Positions 38,261-47,324 of a stretch of DNA of 64,000 bases are shown piece by piece (the first letter of the stretch is position 1; each line of letters begins with the position of its first letter). The notes under the pieces were generated by a model that saw only the letters and a list, made by a program, of their open reading frames with translations, was not told the DNA's origin and searched no databases. Position numbers and translations under genes: made by a program. The DNA is taken from assembly GCF_003094615.1 (NCBI RefSeq), contig NZ_QDKO01000032.1, forward strand, positions 1 through 64,000, in the 5' to 3' direction. The DNA comes from Caulobacter radicis (lineage in GTDB: Bacteria > Pseudomonadota > Alphaproteobacteria > Caulobacterales > Caulobacteraceae).

Positions 38261-39070
38261 TCACGCCCCCTCCAGGAACTTCACCAGCGAGGCGTTGAAG
38301 CCGTCCGGATCCGTGACCGTCGAGGCGTGTCCGCCCCAGGGCAGCACGTCGAGCACGGCGTTGGGCAGGCGATCGGCCAGGCGATGGGCGCAGGTGACCG
38401 GCACCAGCATGTCGTCGGCCGTGGCGCTGACCAGCACCGGGTGGGTGATCTGCGGCAGGCGCTCGTCGATGTCGAAGGCGAGCAGGGCGCCGATGCGGGC
38501 CAGCATCACGGCCTTGGGCGGGAAGCCGGCCACGTGGTGCGGCTCCTCGGCGGCCAGGCGTTCGCTGTTCTGCGAGATCCATGTCGCCGGATAGAGGAAC
38601 AGGGCCTGGGCATGGACGTAAGCGGCCGGGCCGGTGTCGTTGAGCAGGTGCAGGCGCGTGTCGAAGCAGCGCCTGATGTGCGGGTCGGGCCGCGACCAGC
38701 CGTTGACGACGACCAGCTTGCCCAGCCGGTCGGGGTGGGAGAGGGCCAGGGCCAGGCCCGCATTGCCGCCGGCCGCGTGGCCGACAACGTGGGCCTTGGC
38801 GATCCCCAAGGCGTCCATGACCCTGACCATGTCTTCGGCCATGTCGTCGACCGCGTAGGGTTTGTCGGCCGGCAGTTCGCGCACGCTGCGGCCCGTGCCG
38901 CGGTGGTCGTACAGCACCACCGGCCAGCGCGCGGTCAGGGCCGCCATCTGCGGTCCCCAGAAGCTGCCGGAACCGCCCAGGCCAGACGACATCAGCACGG
39001 CCTCGCGGCCGGCGATGGGACCGCCATGGAGTTCGTAATGAAGGCCGTCGACGGTTCCGGTAACGACCAT
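38261..39070 (-). CDS. rutD: RutD-like alpha/beta hydrolase (aminoacrylate pathway)
   Basis: A 269-residue alpha/beta-hydrolase. It shows the oxyanion region VLMSSGLGGSGSFWGPQ, LYDHRGTGRS, a nucleophile-elbow position VVGHAAGGNAG (Ala in place of the usual Ser, a known RutD-type feature), Asp in SATADDMLVP and His in PWGGHASTV. RutD speeds the handling of aminoacrylate/carbamate in the Rut pathway. It follows rutC by 2 bases and uses the ATG at 39070. Confidence 0.93.
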   Translation of the reverse strand: MVVTGTVDGLHYELHGGPIAGREAVLMSSGLGGSGSFWGPQMAALTARWPVVLYDHRGTGRSVRELPADKPYAVDDMAEDMVRVMDALGIAKAHVVGHAAGGNAGLALALSHPDRLGKLVVVNGWSRPDPHIRRCFDTRLHLLNDTGPAAYVHAQALFLYPATWISQNSERLAAEEPHHVAGFPPKAVMLARIGALLAFDIDERLPQITHPVLVSATADDMLVPVTCAHRLADRLPNAVLDVLPWGGHASTVTDPDGFNASLVKFLEGA

Positions 39071-39072
39071 CG

Positions 39073-39462
39073 TCACTTCTTGCCGATGTGGGCGACGCTG
39101 GCGATCTCGACCAGGAAGTCGGGCTTCACCAGGCCGCACTGGATGCAGTAGCGGGCCGGCTTGTCGCCGGGGAAATACTCGGCATAGACCTTGTTGATGG
39201 TCTGGTAGTTGGCCCAGTCGGTCAGGAAGATGTGGTTCATGGTCACGTCGTCCATAGTGCCGCCGGCGGTCTCGATCACCGACTTGATGGTCTCCAGCAC
39301 CTGCCGCGTCTGGCCCTCGGCATCGCCGACGTGGGCGACGTTGTTGTCCTTGTCGAAGGCCAGGGTGCCAGAGACGTAGACGATCCCGTCGGCCAGCGTG
39401 CCGGGCGAGAACGGCGCGATCGGCGTGCCCGTGCCGGGCGGGGTGATGACGGTCTTGGGCAT
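39073..39462 (-). CDS. rutC: RutC, Rid-family 3-aminoacrylate deaminase
   Basis: A 129-residue YjgF/Rid-family protein. It shows [21 protein letters not shown] at the start, [23 protein letters not shown] in the middle and [19 protein letters not shown] at the end, with the Arg and Cys of the Rid active site in ARYCIQC. RutC converts 3-aminoacrylate, made by RutB, towards malonic semialdehyde. The start at 39462 ([10 protein letters not shown]) gives the normal family length; an earlier in-frame ATG would add 11 residues. Confidence 0.94.
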   Translation of the reverse strand: MPKTVITPPGTGTPIAPFSPGTLADGIVYVSGTLAFDKDNNVAHVGDAEGQTRQVLETIKSVIETAGGTMDDVTMNHIFLTDWANYQTINKVYAEYFPGDKPARYCIQCGLVKPDFLVEIASVAHIGKK

Positions 39463-39524
39463 CTCGTCCTGTCCTTCTGTAATTAAGTTCTTCATTCCGT
39501 CCGGGGGCGGAGAAAGGGGCGGTG

Positions 39525-39629
39525 GTGCGTCCTTCGAGGCCCGCTACGCGGGCGCCTCAGGATGAGGAATTCGGTGCAGTGACGCCCTCATCCTGAGGTG
39601 CGCGTCCGGCGCGCCTCGAAGGACGCACG
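39525..39629. repeat. Palindromic intergenic repeat, family C, inside the rut operon
   Basis: GTGCGTCCTTCGAGGCCCGC on the left, GCGCCTCGAAGGACGCAC on the right, with inner CCTCAGGATGAGG / CCCTCATCCTGAGG. Arms are over 40 bases. It lies between co-directional rutB and rutC. Confidence 0.82.
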
Positions 39630-39634
39630 GTGGC

Positions 39635-40336
39635 TCATTTCGGCGCCAGCTGCCCGAACGCCCCCTTGAAGTCGGCCACGGTCGAGACCCAGCCGAAGAA
39701 GGTCTCGATGTTGTAGAGGGCGGCCTTCTGGACGAAGTCGGGGCCCGCCTGATGGGTGGCGTCCTCCAGCACCGTGCCGAAATATTCGAGGAAGAAGCCG
39801 TCGCGCAGGGTCGATTCCACGCAGACGTTGGTGGCGATGCCGACGAAGACCAGGTTCCTGATGTTGCGGCTGCGCAGAACGCTGTCGAGCTGGCTGTTGA
39901 AGAAGCCGGAATAGCGGGTCTTGTGCAGCTGGATGTCGCCGGGCTTGGGCTTCAGCGCATCGACCAGCTCGTAATCCCACTGGCCGCGCGCCAGGAGCTT
40001 GCCCTGAAGCTCGGGCCGGGCGCGCATGGTCTTCAGCGCGTTGGACTTCCACCAGTTGGGCGAGCCCTCGCCGCCGGCCTCGACGTACTGGTCGTCCCAG
40101 CCGTTCTGGAAGTAGATCACGGTCATGCCGGCGTCGCGGGCGACATCCAGAACGTCGCTGATCTTGTCGATCACCCCGGCCGCGCCGCCGATGTCGAAGC
40201 CGGCCAGATCCAGATAGCCGCCTTTGGAGGCGTAGGCGTTCTGCATGTCGATGACGATCACCGCCGTGCGGGCCGGATCCAGCGGGATCGGCTCGGGCCG
40301 GGCCGGCAGCATGACGGAGTCGTCGGTTACGATCAT
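39635..40336 (-). CDS. rutB: Peroxyureidoacrylate/ureidoacrylate amidohydrolase RutB
   Basis: A cysteine hydrolase (isochorismatase-like) of 233 residues that cleaves (peroxy)ureidoacrylate to aminoacrylate and carbamate. The catalytic triad is visible: Asp in [18 protein letters not shown], Lys in [11 protein letters not shown] and Cys in [15 protein letters not shown]. These segments are RutB-specific among relatives. The ATG at 40336 (MIVTDDSVM) follows GGGAAGAGAG; a longer frame adds 17 residues without support. It is the first gene of the rut order here; the promoter should lie in the 197 bases upstream (40337-40533), where I see no clear box. Confidence 0.95.
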   Translation of the reverse strand: MIVTDDSVMLPARPEPIPLDPARTAVIVIDMQNAYASKGGYLDLAGFDIGGAAGVIDKISDVLDVARDAGMTVIYFQNGWDDQYVEAGGEGSPNWWKSNALKTMRARPELQGKLLARGQWDYELVDALKPKPGDIQLHKTRYSGFFNSQLDSVLRSRNIRNLVFVGIATNVCVESTLRDGFFLEYFGTVLEDATHQAGPDFVQKAALYNIETFFGWVSTVADFKGAFGQLAPK

Positions 40337-40533
40337 GGACGCTCTCTTCCCTCGGTCACGGCTCTGCGGCCGCATCCCGGGCGTCATGGAAGATCAATCT
40401 ACGCGACGAGGCAATATGATCGATCCGACGGCGCCCCAGGATGGGTGCTGAGCGGATCGACCATCACGATGAGGCGGAGAACATCGGTCAAGCGCCCGGC
40501 CGGCGCCTGGCGCGGGCGCGCGCGGCTGCCCGT

Positions 40534-42243
40534 TCAGGCGTCGGCCGCGGGGGCGTCTTCGCCCAAAGCTTGGGCGCCGGTCGTGCGGACCGTCAGGGAA
40601 CAGACGAGTCCGGTGGCCACGTAGTCGAACTGGGCCTCGCCCTTCAGTTCGTTGCGCAGGCTGGCGGCGATCAGGCGCGAGCCGAAGCCCTTGCGGCTGG
40701 GCGGGCCCGTGAGCTTGGGGCCGCCGCTCTCGACCCAGCGCAGGGCCAGGCGGTGGGGATCCAGCGGGTCGCGTCGCCAGGTGACCTCGACCCGGCCGGC
40801 GGGCGTGGACAGGCCGCCGTATTTGGAGGCGTTGGTGGCCAGCTCGTGGAACACCATCGACAGGGCCAGCGCCGCGCTGGGCGGCAGGGCGGCCGGGGGG
40901 CCCTCGATATGGGCGCGGTCGCCGTAGGGCTCCAGGGTCTGGCGCAGCAGGTCGGTCAGGTCGGCGCTCTCCCACACGGTGCGGGTCAGGAGGTCGTGGG
41001 CTCGGGCCAGGGCGTAGAGTCGCTCGTTGAAGGCGTCGAAGCCGGGCACGGCCTCGCCCTTGCCCAGGCTCTGCAGGGCCAGGGACTGGACCGTGGCCAG
41101 GGTGTTCTTCACCCGATGATTCAGCTCGTTGATCATCAGCTGCTGGCGGCCTTGCGCGCGCTTTTCCTCGGCCTCGCGGGCGCGCAGCTGGCGGGAGGTG
41201 GCGTGCAGCGCCTCGCGCACCTCGCCGATCTCGCGCAGGCCGCCGGTGGTCTGGGCCGGCATTTCGCCGCCCGAGGCCATGATCCGGGCGTCGGCCACCA
41301 GGGCGCGGACCTCGCCGGAGATGCCGCGCGAGAACAGCATGGCCGCCCCGGCGCCGATGGCCAGCAGGGCCAGGCCAGCCACCACCAGCAGGGCCAGGGA
41401 CGAGAGGTTTGCGCGCTCGAGCTCGGTGCGCGGCACGCCGACGATGAAGCTCCAGCCGTAGGTCGGCGAGCGGCTGAAGGCCGACAGGGTGGGGGTGCCG
41501 TCGAGGGTGTAGGTCTCGAGCACGCCGTCGTTGTCCTTGGCCATGGCGTCGAGCATCGGCTTGCTGGCCGAGCGGCCCAGCATCTTTTCCTGGTCGCGCG
41601 AGCGGGCCACGAGGCGGGCGTTGCGGTCGACGATGCTGGCGGTCCAGCTCTGCGGCACGCCCTGGGCGGCGAACAGCGGGGCGAAGGCGGCGGGGGTCTG
41701 GATGTAGGCCAGGTCGTAGAGCTCGCCGTCGACGATCACCGGCATGTCGATGGCCACGATCGGCTGGCCCGCCACCTTGCCCTGGGTGAGGTTCGACACG
41801 GTGGTGCGGCCCGAGCGGACGGCGGCCCAGCGCTCGGGCGGCAGGCCGGCGGTGCGCGGCGGGACCTGGCCGGGCGGCATGCGGGTGTTGATCACCTGGC
41901 CGCGCGGCGAGATCAGCACGATCCAGGCGTCCTTGGAGCGGACGGCGGCGCGCGCCTGGCGCTCGAAGCTCGGAAGGTCGCCGGCGGCCAGGGCGGGCGA
42001 GACGGCCAGGGCCTGAAGGGTGCTCTGGCCCAGGGCCAGCTGGCGATCGACAGCCAGGCCCAGGGCGCGGGTGGTGGCGATCAGCTGCTGTTCGTAGCGG
42101 CCCTGGCTCTGGCCGTATTCGGCGCGGGCCAGCAGGGCCATGAACACGATGGCCGGCGCGACCAGGCACAGGGCCATGATCAGCAGTCGCCTTCGGACGG
42201 TGGGCGGTCCGGCGGCGGCTGAGGCGGCGTCGACCTGGGTCAT
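40534..42243 (-). CDS. HWE/HisKA_2-type sensor histidine kinase
   Basis: A 569-residue inner-membrane sensor kinase. It has transmembrane helix 1 (about 20-40, RRRLLIMALCLVAPAIVFMALLA), an extracytoplasmic dCache-like sensor (about 45-275) with the pattern WIVLISPRGQVINTR and YGWSFIVGVPR, transmembrane helix 2 (LALLVVAGLALLAIGAGAAMLF), a HAMP-like stretch, then the phospho-acceptor His (~375) in NELNHRVKNTLATVQSLA and the short ATPase domain with HELATNASKYG and RWVESGGP (the W-x-E element). This kinase type usually signals to small response regulators such as PhyR relatives or the general stress response. No partner is adjacent. Confidence 0.9.
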   Translation of the reverse strand: MTQVDAASAAAGPPTVRRRLLIMALCLVAPAIVFMALLARAEYGQSQGRYEQQLIATTRALGLAVDRQLALGQSTLQALAVSPALAAGDLPSFERQARAAVRSKDAWIVLISPRGQVINTRMPPGQVPPRTAGLPPERWAAVRSGRTTVSNLTQGKVAGQPIVAIDMPVIVDGELYDLAYIQTPAAFAPLFAAQGVPQSWTASIVDRNARLVARSRDQEKMLGRSASKPMLDAMAKDNDGVLETYTLDGTPTLSAFSRSPTYGWSFIVGVPRTELERANLSSLALLVVAGLALLAIGAGAAMLFSRGISGEVRALVADARIMASGGEMPAQTTGGLREIGEVREALHATSRQLRAREAEEKRAQGRQQLMINELNHRVKNTLATVQSLALQSLGKGEAVPGFDAFNERLYALARAHDLLTRTVWESADLTDLLRQTLEPYGDRAHIEGPPAALPPSAALALSMVFHELATNASKYGGLSTPAGRVEVTWRRDPLDPHRLALRWVESGGPKLTGPPSRKGFGSRLIAASLRNELKGEAQFDYVATGLVCSLTVRTTGAQALGEDAPAADA

Positions 42244-42354
42244 GTCTCTGGCCAAACGCTGCCGGCTCCAAATTCGAAGTCGCAAGAGGAAAGGGCGCGC
42301 CGGCAGGCTGGTCAAGCTCCCCGCGACATCCCGTCGCGGGTGGGCAAGGCTTCT

Positions 42355-43398
42355 TTATGGCGGCGGCGCGGTCGAGGCGCGCAGGGCCAGTTCGAAAGGC
42401 AGCAGGTGGTCGGCGCGCGACAGCTTGCCGTCCTTGGCGGCCGCGGCGACCAGCAGGTCGACGGCCTGGGCGGCCATCTCGGCCACGGGCTGGCGCACGG
42501 TGGTCAGCGGCGGCAGCGACAGCCGCACGCTGGGCGTGTCGTCGAAGGTGGCCAGCGACAGGTCGCCGGGAATGGCGATGTCCAGCCGGCGGGCGACGTG
42601 CATCACCGCCAGCGCGGTCTCGTCGTTGCCGGCCAGGATGGCGGTGGGGCGGTCGGGGCGCGACAGCAGGGCCTCGGCGGCCGCGACCCCGCCCTCGAAG
42701 GTGAAGTCGCCGGGGACCAGCAGGCTCTCGTCGACCGGCAGGCCGGCGGCGGCCAGGGCCTTGCGATAGCCGTCCTCGCGGGCGTGGCTGGCCAGGAAGC
42801 GGGCGCTGCCGGTGACGAAGCCGATGCGGCGGTGACCCTGTTCGACCAGGTGCTCGGTCAGGCGCAGGGCGGCCGCCTGGTCGTCCATCCGCACCCGGGC
42901 GCCGGGACCCGCCGCCGCCGAGCCCATGCGCACGAACGGGACCTGGGCCCGCTTCAGCGCCTCCAGCACCGTCGGGTCCTCGCAGTTGGGCGGGGTCAGG
43001 ATCACCCCGTCGGGCCGCAGGGACGACAGCACGTGCTGCACCCGCCGGGCCAGCTGGTCGCTCTCCAGGTCGATCAGTTCGCACAGCAGGTGATAGCCGT
43101 GGACGTCGCAGCGGAGCATGGCCCCGTACTGCATGCGGTCGATCCAGTTGTTGCCCCGGTCGCTGGCCCAGTTCTCCAGGGTCAGCTTGCGGTCGTTGAA
43201 GGCCACGATCAGGAACGAGCGCGATCCGCCGAGCCTGCGTGCGGCGATGTTGGGGGCGTAGCCCAGCTGGTCGATGGCCGCCTGCACGCGCTCGCGCAGG
43301 TCCGGCGTGACCGTCGGCTCGTTGTTGACCACGCGCGAGACGGTCTTGACCGAGACCCGGGCCCTTTCGGCCACATGGACGATGGTGACGTTGCGCAT
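42355..43398 (-). CDS. LacI-family transcriptional regulator
   Basis: A 347-residue repressor. The LacI helix-turn-helix and hinge are intact: VTIVHVAERARVSVKTVSRVVNNEPTVTPDLRERVQAAIDQLGYAPNIAARRLGG (in pieces, residues 3-60). The periplasmic-binding-protein-like ligand domain follows (FLIVAFNDRKLTLENW, TAILAGNDETALAVMHVA, SLATFDDTP). Its family binds small sugars. It is divergent from a GH3 glucosidase, and the 444-base gap between them has repeated LacI-type dyads, so autoregulation and control of the glucosidase is likely. Confidence 0.93.
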   Translation of the reverse strand: MRNVTIVHVAERARVSVKTVSRVVNNEPTVTPDLRERVQAAIDQLGYAPNIAARRLGGSRSFLIVAFNDRKLTLENWASDRGNNWIDRMQYGAMLRCDVHGYHLLCELIDLESDQLARRVQHVLSSLRPDGVILTPPNCEDPTVLEALKRAQVPFVRMGSAAAGPGARVRMDDQAAALRLTEHLVEQGHRRIGFVTGSARFLASHAREDGYRKALAAAGLPVDESLLVPGDFTFEGGVAAAEALLSRPDRPTAILAGNDETALAVMHVARRLDIAIPGDLSLATFDDTPSVRLSLPPLTTVRQPVAEMAAQAVDLLVAAAAKDGKLSRADHLLPFELALRASTAPPP

Positions 43399-43510
43399 CG
43401 GGCTCCCGCCGCCGGCTTTCGGCGCGGTGTTAGCGATAGCGCGGCCATGGCGGCCGAGTCGAGCGGCTTCCTGCGGGTAAGTCATCAGTGGATGTCTTCT
43501 GGATGCAAGT

Positions 43511-43526
43511 AAGACATCGTTGTCAG
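43511..43526. promoter_or_regulatory. LacI-type operator 1
   Basis: GACATCGTTGTC is an imperfect dyad with a central CG. With its left flank it forms CAAGTAAGACATCGTTGTC, which recurs at 43623-43641 with a single difference. It is located 113 bp upstream of the LacI gene start. Confidence 0.6.
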
Positions 43527-43584
43527 AAATTCGCACTGCTCCGTGCGTCGCGAAAATCGCTTATTGTGGAAAGGGTTGTGGTCA

Positions 43585-43606
43585 ATTTGTCCTCAAGTGG
43601 ACAAAT
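43585..43606. promoter_or_regulatory. Perfect 22-base dyad in the LacI/GH3 gap
   Basis: The arms ATTTGTCC and GGACAAAT are fully complementary with a 6-base TCAAGT spacer. It overlaps a possible -10 box TATAAG (43606-43611) pointing to the GH3 gene, and TTGACA follows at 43616. It could be a second operator type or part of the promoter of the GH3 gene. Confidence 0.5.
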
Positions 43607-43628
43607 ATAAGCGTGTTGACACCAAGTA

Positions 43629-43642
43629 AGACAACGTTGTCT
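43629..43642. promoter_or_regulatory. LacI-type operator 2
   Basis: AGACAACGTTGTCT is a perfect 14-base palindrome with a central CG, directly after TTGACA (43616-43621). It is the better copy of the site at 43511-43526. Related TTGACAACGCTGTCAA lies before the GH3 gene at 58496. The rest of the gap (43643-43842) holds no recognised gene or site. Confidence 0.7.
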
Positions 43643-43842
43643 CGTGTCGTTGTGAGGCGGTCGCGAGCAGACGACCCCGCGAGCGGGAGGCCAGATCCAT
43701 GCGCGTGCGCATGGCCCGGGAGCCGCCGCGCGCCCGTCGGCCAGCCGCCGCCTCGAAACCCTACGCTGCTTCCGTGGCGTGTTCGGGCGCGGCGGCCTCT
43801 TTCCCCTTGGCCGTCGCGCTCCTTTTTCGATCGAGGCCGCCC

Positions 43843-46305
43843 GTGACGCCGTTCCGCCTTTCCGCCCTGGCCCTTCTGGCCGCCTCCAGCCTGACGAGCG
43901 TCGCGAGCGCGCAGGTGCTGACCCCCGCCGGCAAGGCGACGGCCAACGTCGCCGCCTGGCCCGTGGTCAAGAGCCCGGCGGCCCTGACCGACGCGGCGAC
44001 CGAGGCGAAGATCACCGCGCTGATGGCCAGGATGTCGGTGCGGGAAAAGGTCGGCCAGACGATCCAGGCCGACATCGGCTCGATCCGTCCCGAACAGCTG
44101 CGCGAGTATCCGCTGGGCTCGATCCTGGCCGGCGGCAGCTCGGGCCCCAACGGCAACGACAAGGCCGGTCCGAAAGAGTGGGCGCAGTTTGTCGACCTGT
44201 TCCGCGCGGTGTCGCTGGAGAGCCGCGACGGCCACGTGCCGATCCCGCTGATGTTCGGCATCGACGCCGTGCACGGCCACAACAACGTGGTCGGCGCCAC
44301 GCTGTTTCCACACAATGTCGGCCTGGGCGCGACCCGCGATCCGGACCTGATCGAGCGCATCGGCAAGGCGACCGCCGAAGAGGTGGCCGTGGCCGGCGGC
44401 GACTGGACCTTCGGGCCCACGGTGGCCGTGCCGCGCGACGACCGCTGGGGCCGCGCCTACGAGGGCTATGGCGAGGATCCGGAGATCGTCAAAAGCTATG
44501 CCGGCCGCATGACGCTGGGCCTGCAAGGCAAGCTCGCCGCCGGCAAGGCGCTGGAGGCCGGCCGCATCGCCGGCAGCGCCAAGCACTTTCTCGCCGACGG
44601 CGGCACGCTGAACGGCAAGGACCAGGGCGACGCGCCGGTGTCGGAGGCCGACCTGGTGCGCCTGCACGCCCAGGGCTACCCGCCCAGCATCGAAGCCGGC
44701 ATCCTGACGGTGATGGCCTCGTTCTCCAGCTGGAACGGCGTCAAGCACACCGGCAACAAGACGCTGCTGACGAACGTGCTGAAGGACCGCATGGGCTTTA
44801 CCGGCTTCGTGGTCGGCGACTGGAACGCCCATGGCCAGGTCGACGGCTGCTCCAACGTCTCGTGTCCGCAGGCCCTGAACGCGGGCCTGGACATGTACAT
44901 GGCTCCCGACAGCTGGCAGGGCCTGTTCGACAATACCCTGAAGCAGGTGCAGAGCGGCGAGATCAGCATGGCGCGGCTGGACGACGCCGTGCGCCGGATC
45001 CTGCGGGTGAAGATCAAGTCGGGCCTGTTCGACCGCGTCGCCCCGCCGGTGCAGGGCCGCTACGAGCGGGTCGGCGCGCCCGATCACCGCGCCCTGGCCC
45101 GCGAGGCGGTGGCCAAGTCGCTGGTGCTGCTGAAGAACGACGGCGTACTGCCGATCAAGGCGGGCGCGAAGGTGCTGGTGGCCGGCGACGCCGACGACAT
45201 CGGCAAGGCGGCCGGCGGCTGGACCCTGTCGTGGCAGGGCACGGGCAACACCAATGCCGACTTCCCCGGCGCCCAGTCGATCTGGAGCGGCCTGAAGGAG
45301 GCGGTCGAGGCCTCGGGCGGCAAGGCGACGCTGGCCAAGGACGGCGCCTTCACCGACAAGCCGGACGTGGCCGTGGTGGTGTTCGGCGAGACGCCCTATG
45401 CCGAGTTCCAGGGCGACCTGCAGCACCTGGAGTACCAGCCGGGCGACAAGACCGATCTGGCCCTGCTCAAGAAGCTCAAGGCCCAAGGCGTGCCGGTGGT
45501 GGCGGTGTTCCTGTCGGGCCGTCCGCTGTGGGTGAACCCCGAGATCAACGCCTCGGACGCCTTCGTGGCCGCCTGGCTGCCGGGCTCGGAAGGCGGCGGC
45601 GTCGCCGACGTCCTGGTCGCCGGCAAGGACGGCAAGTCCAGGCGCGACTTCACCGGCAAGCTGTCGTTCAGCTGGCCCAAGACCGCCGACCAGGGTCCTC
45701 TGAACAAGGGTGACGCCGGCTACGATCCGCAGTTCGCCTACGGCTATGGCCTCAGCTACGCCAAGCCCGGCAAGGTGGCGAAGTTGGGCGAGGTGTCGGG
45801 CGTGTCCGGCGCCAGCGTCAATGTCGACAAATACTTCGTCTCGGGCCGCACGCCGGCGCCGTGGCTGCTGTCGACCGCCGGTGGGGTGAAGCTGACCGCC
45901 ATCGACGCCGCCGCCCAGGAAGACGCGCGCCTGGCGACCTGGACCGGGCCGGGCGCCCTGCTGGTCAACGGCCCGCCGGCCGACCTGACCGGCCAGACCA
46001 CCGGCGACCTGTCGATCGCCTTCACCTACCGCGTCGACGAGCGGGCGCCGGGGCCGGTGGGCTTCTCGATCTCGTGCGGCGAGGGCTGCGCCGGGGGCGT
46101 GGACGTCACCAAGATCTTCGCCGAGGCCCCGGTGGGCGAGTGGCGCAAGACCCAGATCAAGCTGTCGTGCCTGAAGGCCGCCGGCGCCGACATGAGCCGG
46201 ATCTCCTCGCCGGTGGTGCTGTCGGCGCAGGCCGGTTTCAAGCTGGCCTTCCGCGAGATCCGCCTGGAGCCGACCGAGGCGCATGTGAGCTGCCCGGGGC
46301 AGTAG
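43843..46305 (+). CDS. GH3 glycoside hydrolase, ExoP/glucan glucohydrolase type
   Basis: An 820-residue exported beta-glucosidase or exo-glucanase. It has a signal peptide (TPFRLSALALLAASSLTSVASA), then the GH3 barrel (about 45-370) with GIDAVHGHNNVVGATLFPHN, AKHFLADGG, and the nucleophile Asp in GFVVGDWNAHGQVDG, then the GH3 C-terminal domain (LLKNDGVLPI, GTGNTNADFPGAQS). A further C-terminal ~150-residue beta-sandwich matches the galactose-binding-like domain of ExoP-type enzymes, with a CGEGC pair. The start is taken as GTG 43843, which puts the signal peptide at the N-terminus and has GAGG upstream; an ATG at 43699 would precede it by 48 Arg/Pro-rich residues. It is divergent from LacI and probably induced by a glucoside. 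Confidence 0.92.
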   Translation: MTPFRLSALALLAASSLTSVASAQVLTPAGKATANVAAWPVVKSPAALTDAATEAKITALMARMSVREKVGQTIQADIGSIRPEQLREYPLGSILAGGSSGPNGNDKAGPKEWAQFVDLFRAVSLESRDGHVPIPLMFGIDAVHGHNNVVGATLFPHNVGLGATRDPDLIERIGKATAEEVAVAGGDWTFGPTVAVPRDDRWGRAYEGYGEDPEIVKSYAGRMTLGLQGKLAAGKALEAGRIAGSAKHFLADGGTLNGKDQGDAPVSEADLVRLHAQGYPPSIEAGILTVMASFSSWNGVKHTGNKTLLTNVLKDRMGFTGFVVGDWNAHGQVDGCSNVSCPQALNAGLDMYMAPDSWQGLFDNTLKQVQSGEISMARLDDAVRRILRVKIKSGLFDRVAPPVQGRYERVGAPDHRALAREAVAKSLVLLKNDGVLPIKAGAKVLVAGDADDIGKAAGGWTLSWQGTGNTNADFPGAQSIWSGLKEAVEASGGKATLAKDGAFTDKPDVAVVVFGETPYAEFQGDLQHLEYQPGDKTDLALLKKLKAQGVPVVAVFLSGRPLWVNPEINASDAFVAAWLPGSEGGGVADVLVAGKDGKSRRDFTGKLSFSWPKTADQGPLNKGDAGYDPQFAYGYGLSYAKPGKVAKLGEVSGVSGASVNVDKYFVSGRTPAPWLLSTAGGVKLTAIDAAAQEDARLATWTGPGALLVNGPPADLTGQTTGDLSIAFTYRVDERAPGPVGFSISCGEGCAGGVDVTKIFAEAPVGEWRKTQIKLSCLKAAGADMSRISSPVVLSAQAGFKLAFREIRLEPTEAHVSCPGQ

Positions 46306-46322
46306 TCCAGGGCTTCCCCATC

Positions 46323-46461
46323 CTCCCGTCATTCCCGCCCTTGTGGCGAGAACCCCTGGTTCCGTTCGCAGGCGAGACGCTGGCGGCGTGCCAAGCACGC
46401 CGCCTCATCCGCCCTTGCGGCTGAAAGAGAGGTTCCCGCCACAAGGGCGGGAATGATGGGA
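46323..46461. repeat. Palindromic intergenic repeat, family D
   Basis: CTCCCGTCATTCCCGCCCTTGTGGCGAGAACCCCT (46323-46357) against AGGTTCCCGCCACAAGGGCGGGAATGATGGGAG (46429-46461). The centre has its own stem GGCGGCGTGCCAAGCACGCCGCC. It lies between the convergent GH3 and LytTR genes. Confidence 0.78.
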
Positions 46462-46478
46462 GAAAAGGGGAGGGGGCG

Positions 46479-47324
46479 TCAGCCCGCGCGTCCGCCCAGC
46501 CGCTCCAGCAGCGCGTCGCGATAGGTCCGGCTGGTGACCACCTCGTCGCCGCTGGCCAGGGTCAGCCGCCAGGAGCCGTCCGACAGCGGCCGGGCCTCGC
46601 GCACGTGGGCGAGGTTGACCAGGGACGAGCGATGGGCGCGGGCGAAGAGGCGGGGATCCAGCCGCGCCTCCAGGCTCTGCAGCGTGGCGCGCAGCAGGCC
46701 TTCGCGGCCGGCCCAGTGGACGACGACGTAGTTGTCGGCCGCGCCGAACCACTCGACGGCCGAGATCTCGACCGGGATGCGGCGCGCGCCCGACATCACC
46801 ATCAGCCGTTCGACGCCCGGCGGCGGCGCGGCGACGGCGCGGGCCTGCGCCAGGGCGGCTTCGAGCAGGGTGTTGCGGGCCCGGGCCTCGCGGGCGCGGC
46901 GGTGGTGGACGGCGGCCAGGCCGACGGCGACGATGGCCGAATAGAGCAGCAGGCAGACCGGCGTCCGCTCCAGCATCCGTGTCGCAGGGCCGCCGCCACC
47001 GCCGATGAAGGCGCGGTCGATCAGGCTGGCGGCCAGGGCCTCCAGCGGCACGATGGCGAGGCCGGCCGCGAAGCTCGCCGCGATCCCGCGCGCCCCGGCC
47101 CCCAACCGGCGCAGCACCAGCCAGACGATCCCCGCCGTCGGCAGCCAGGCGGCGTAGATTCCGCCCTGCCAGAGCAGCGATGCGGCCACGGACAGGCTCT
47201 CGCCTCGTCCCGCCGCCAGCCGGCGCGCGAACCAGGCGGCGCTGACGCTGGTGACCGTCCAGCTGTAGGCGGCGAAGGCCCAGACCCAGGCGGCGGTCGG
47301 CGCGGCCCTCAGGCGAGCGACCAT
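46479..47324 (-). CDS. LytTR-type DNA-binding membrane protein
   Basis: A 281-residue protein. The N-terminal ~150 residues hold four predicted membrane helices (VWAFAAYSWTVTSVSAAWF; GIYAAWLPTAGIVWLVL; IAASFAAGLAIVPLEALAASL; VCLLLYSAIVAVGLAAV). The C-terminal ~95 residues are a LytTR DNA-binding domain (ISAVEWFGAADNYVVVHW, RATLQSLEARLDPRLFARAHRSSLVNLAHVRE). The membrane part replaces the usual receiver domain, so it may act as a one-component regulator tethered to the membrane. Its start overlaps the end of the upstream DUF2306-like gene by 16 bases, which suggests the two proteins work together. Confidence 0.88.
   Translation of the reverse strand: MVARLRAAPTAAWVWAFAAYSWTVTSVSAAWFARRLAAGRGESLSVAASLLWQGGIYAAWLPTAGIVWLVLRRLGAGARGIAASFAAGLAIVPLEALAASLIDRAFIGGGGGPATRMLERTPVCLLLYSAIVAVGLAAVHHRRAREARARNTLLEAALAQARAVAAPPPGVERLMVMSGARRIPVEISAVEWFGAADNYVVVHWAGREGLLRATLQSLEARLDPRLFARAHRSSLVNLAHVREARPLSDGSWRLTLASGDEVVTSRTYRDALLERLGGRAG

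Noticed and set aside
38261-39070. RutD as a degenerate hydrolase because Ala replaces Ser in the nucleophile elbow (GHAAGG)
   Set aside because: This replacement is a known feature of the RutD group and the context is an intact rut operon, so it is not a sign of decay.
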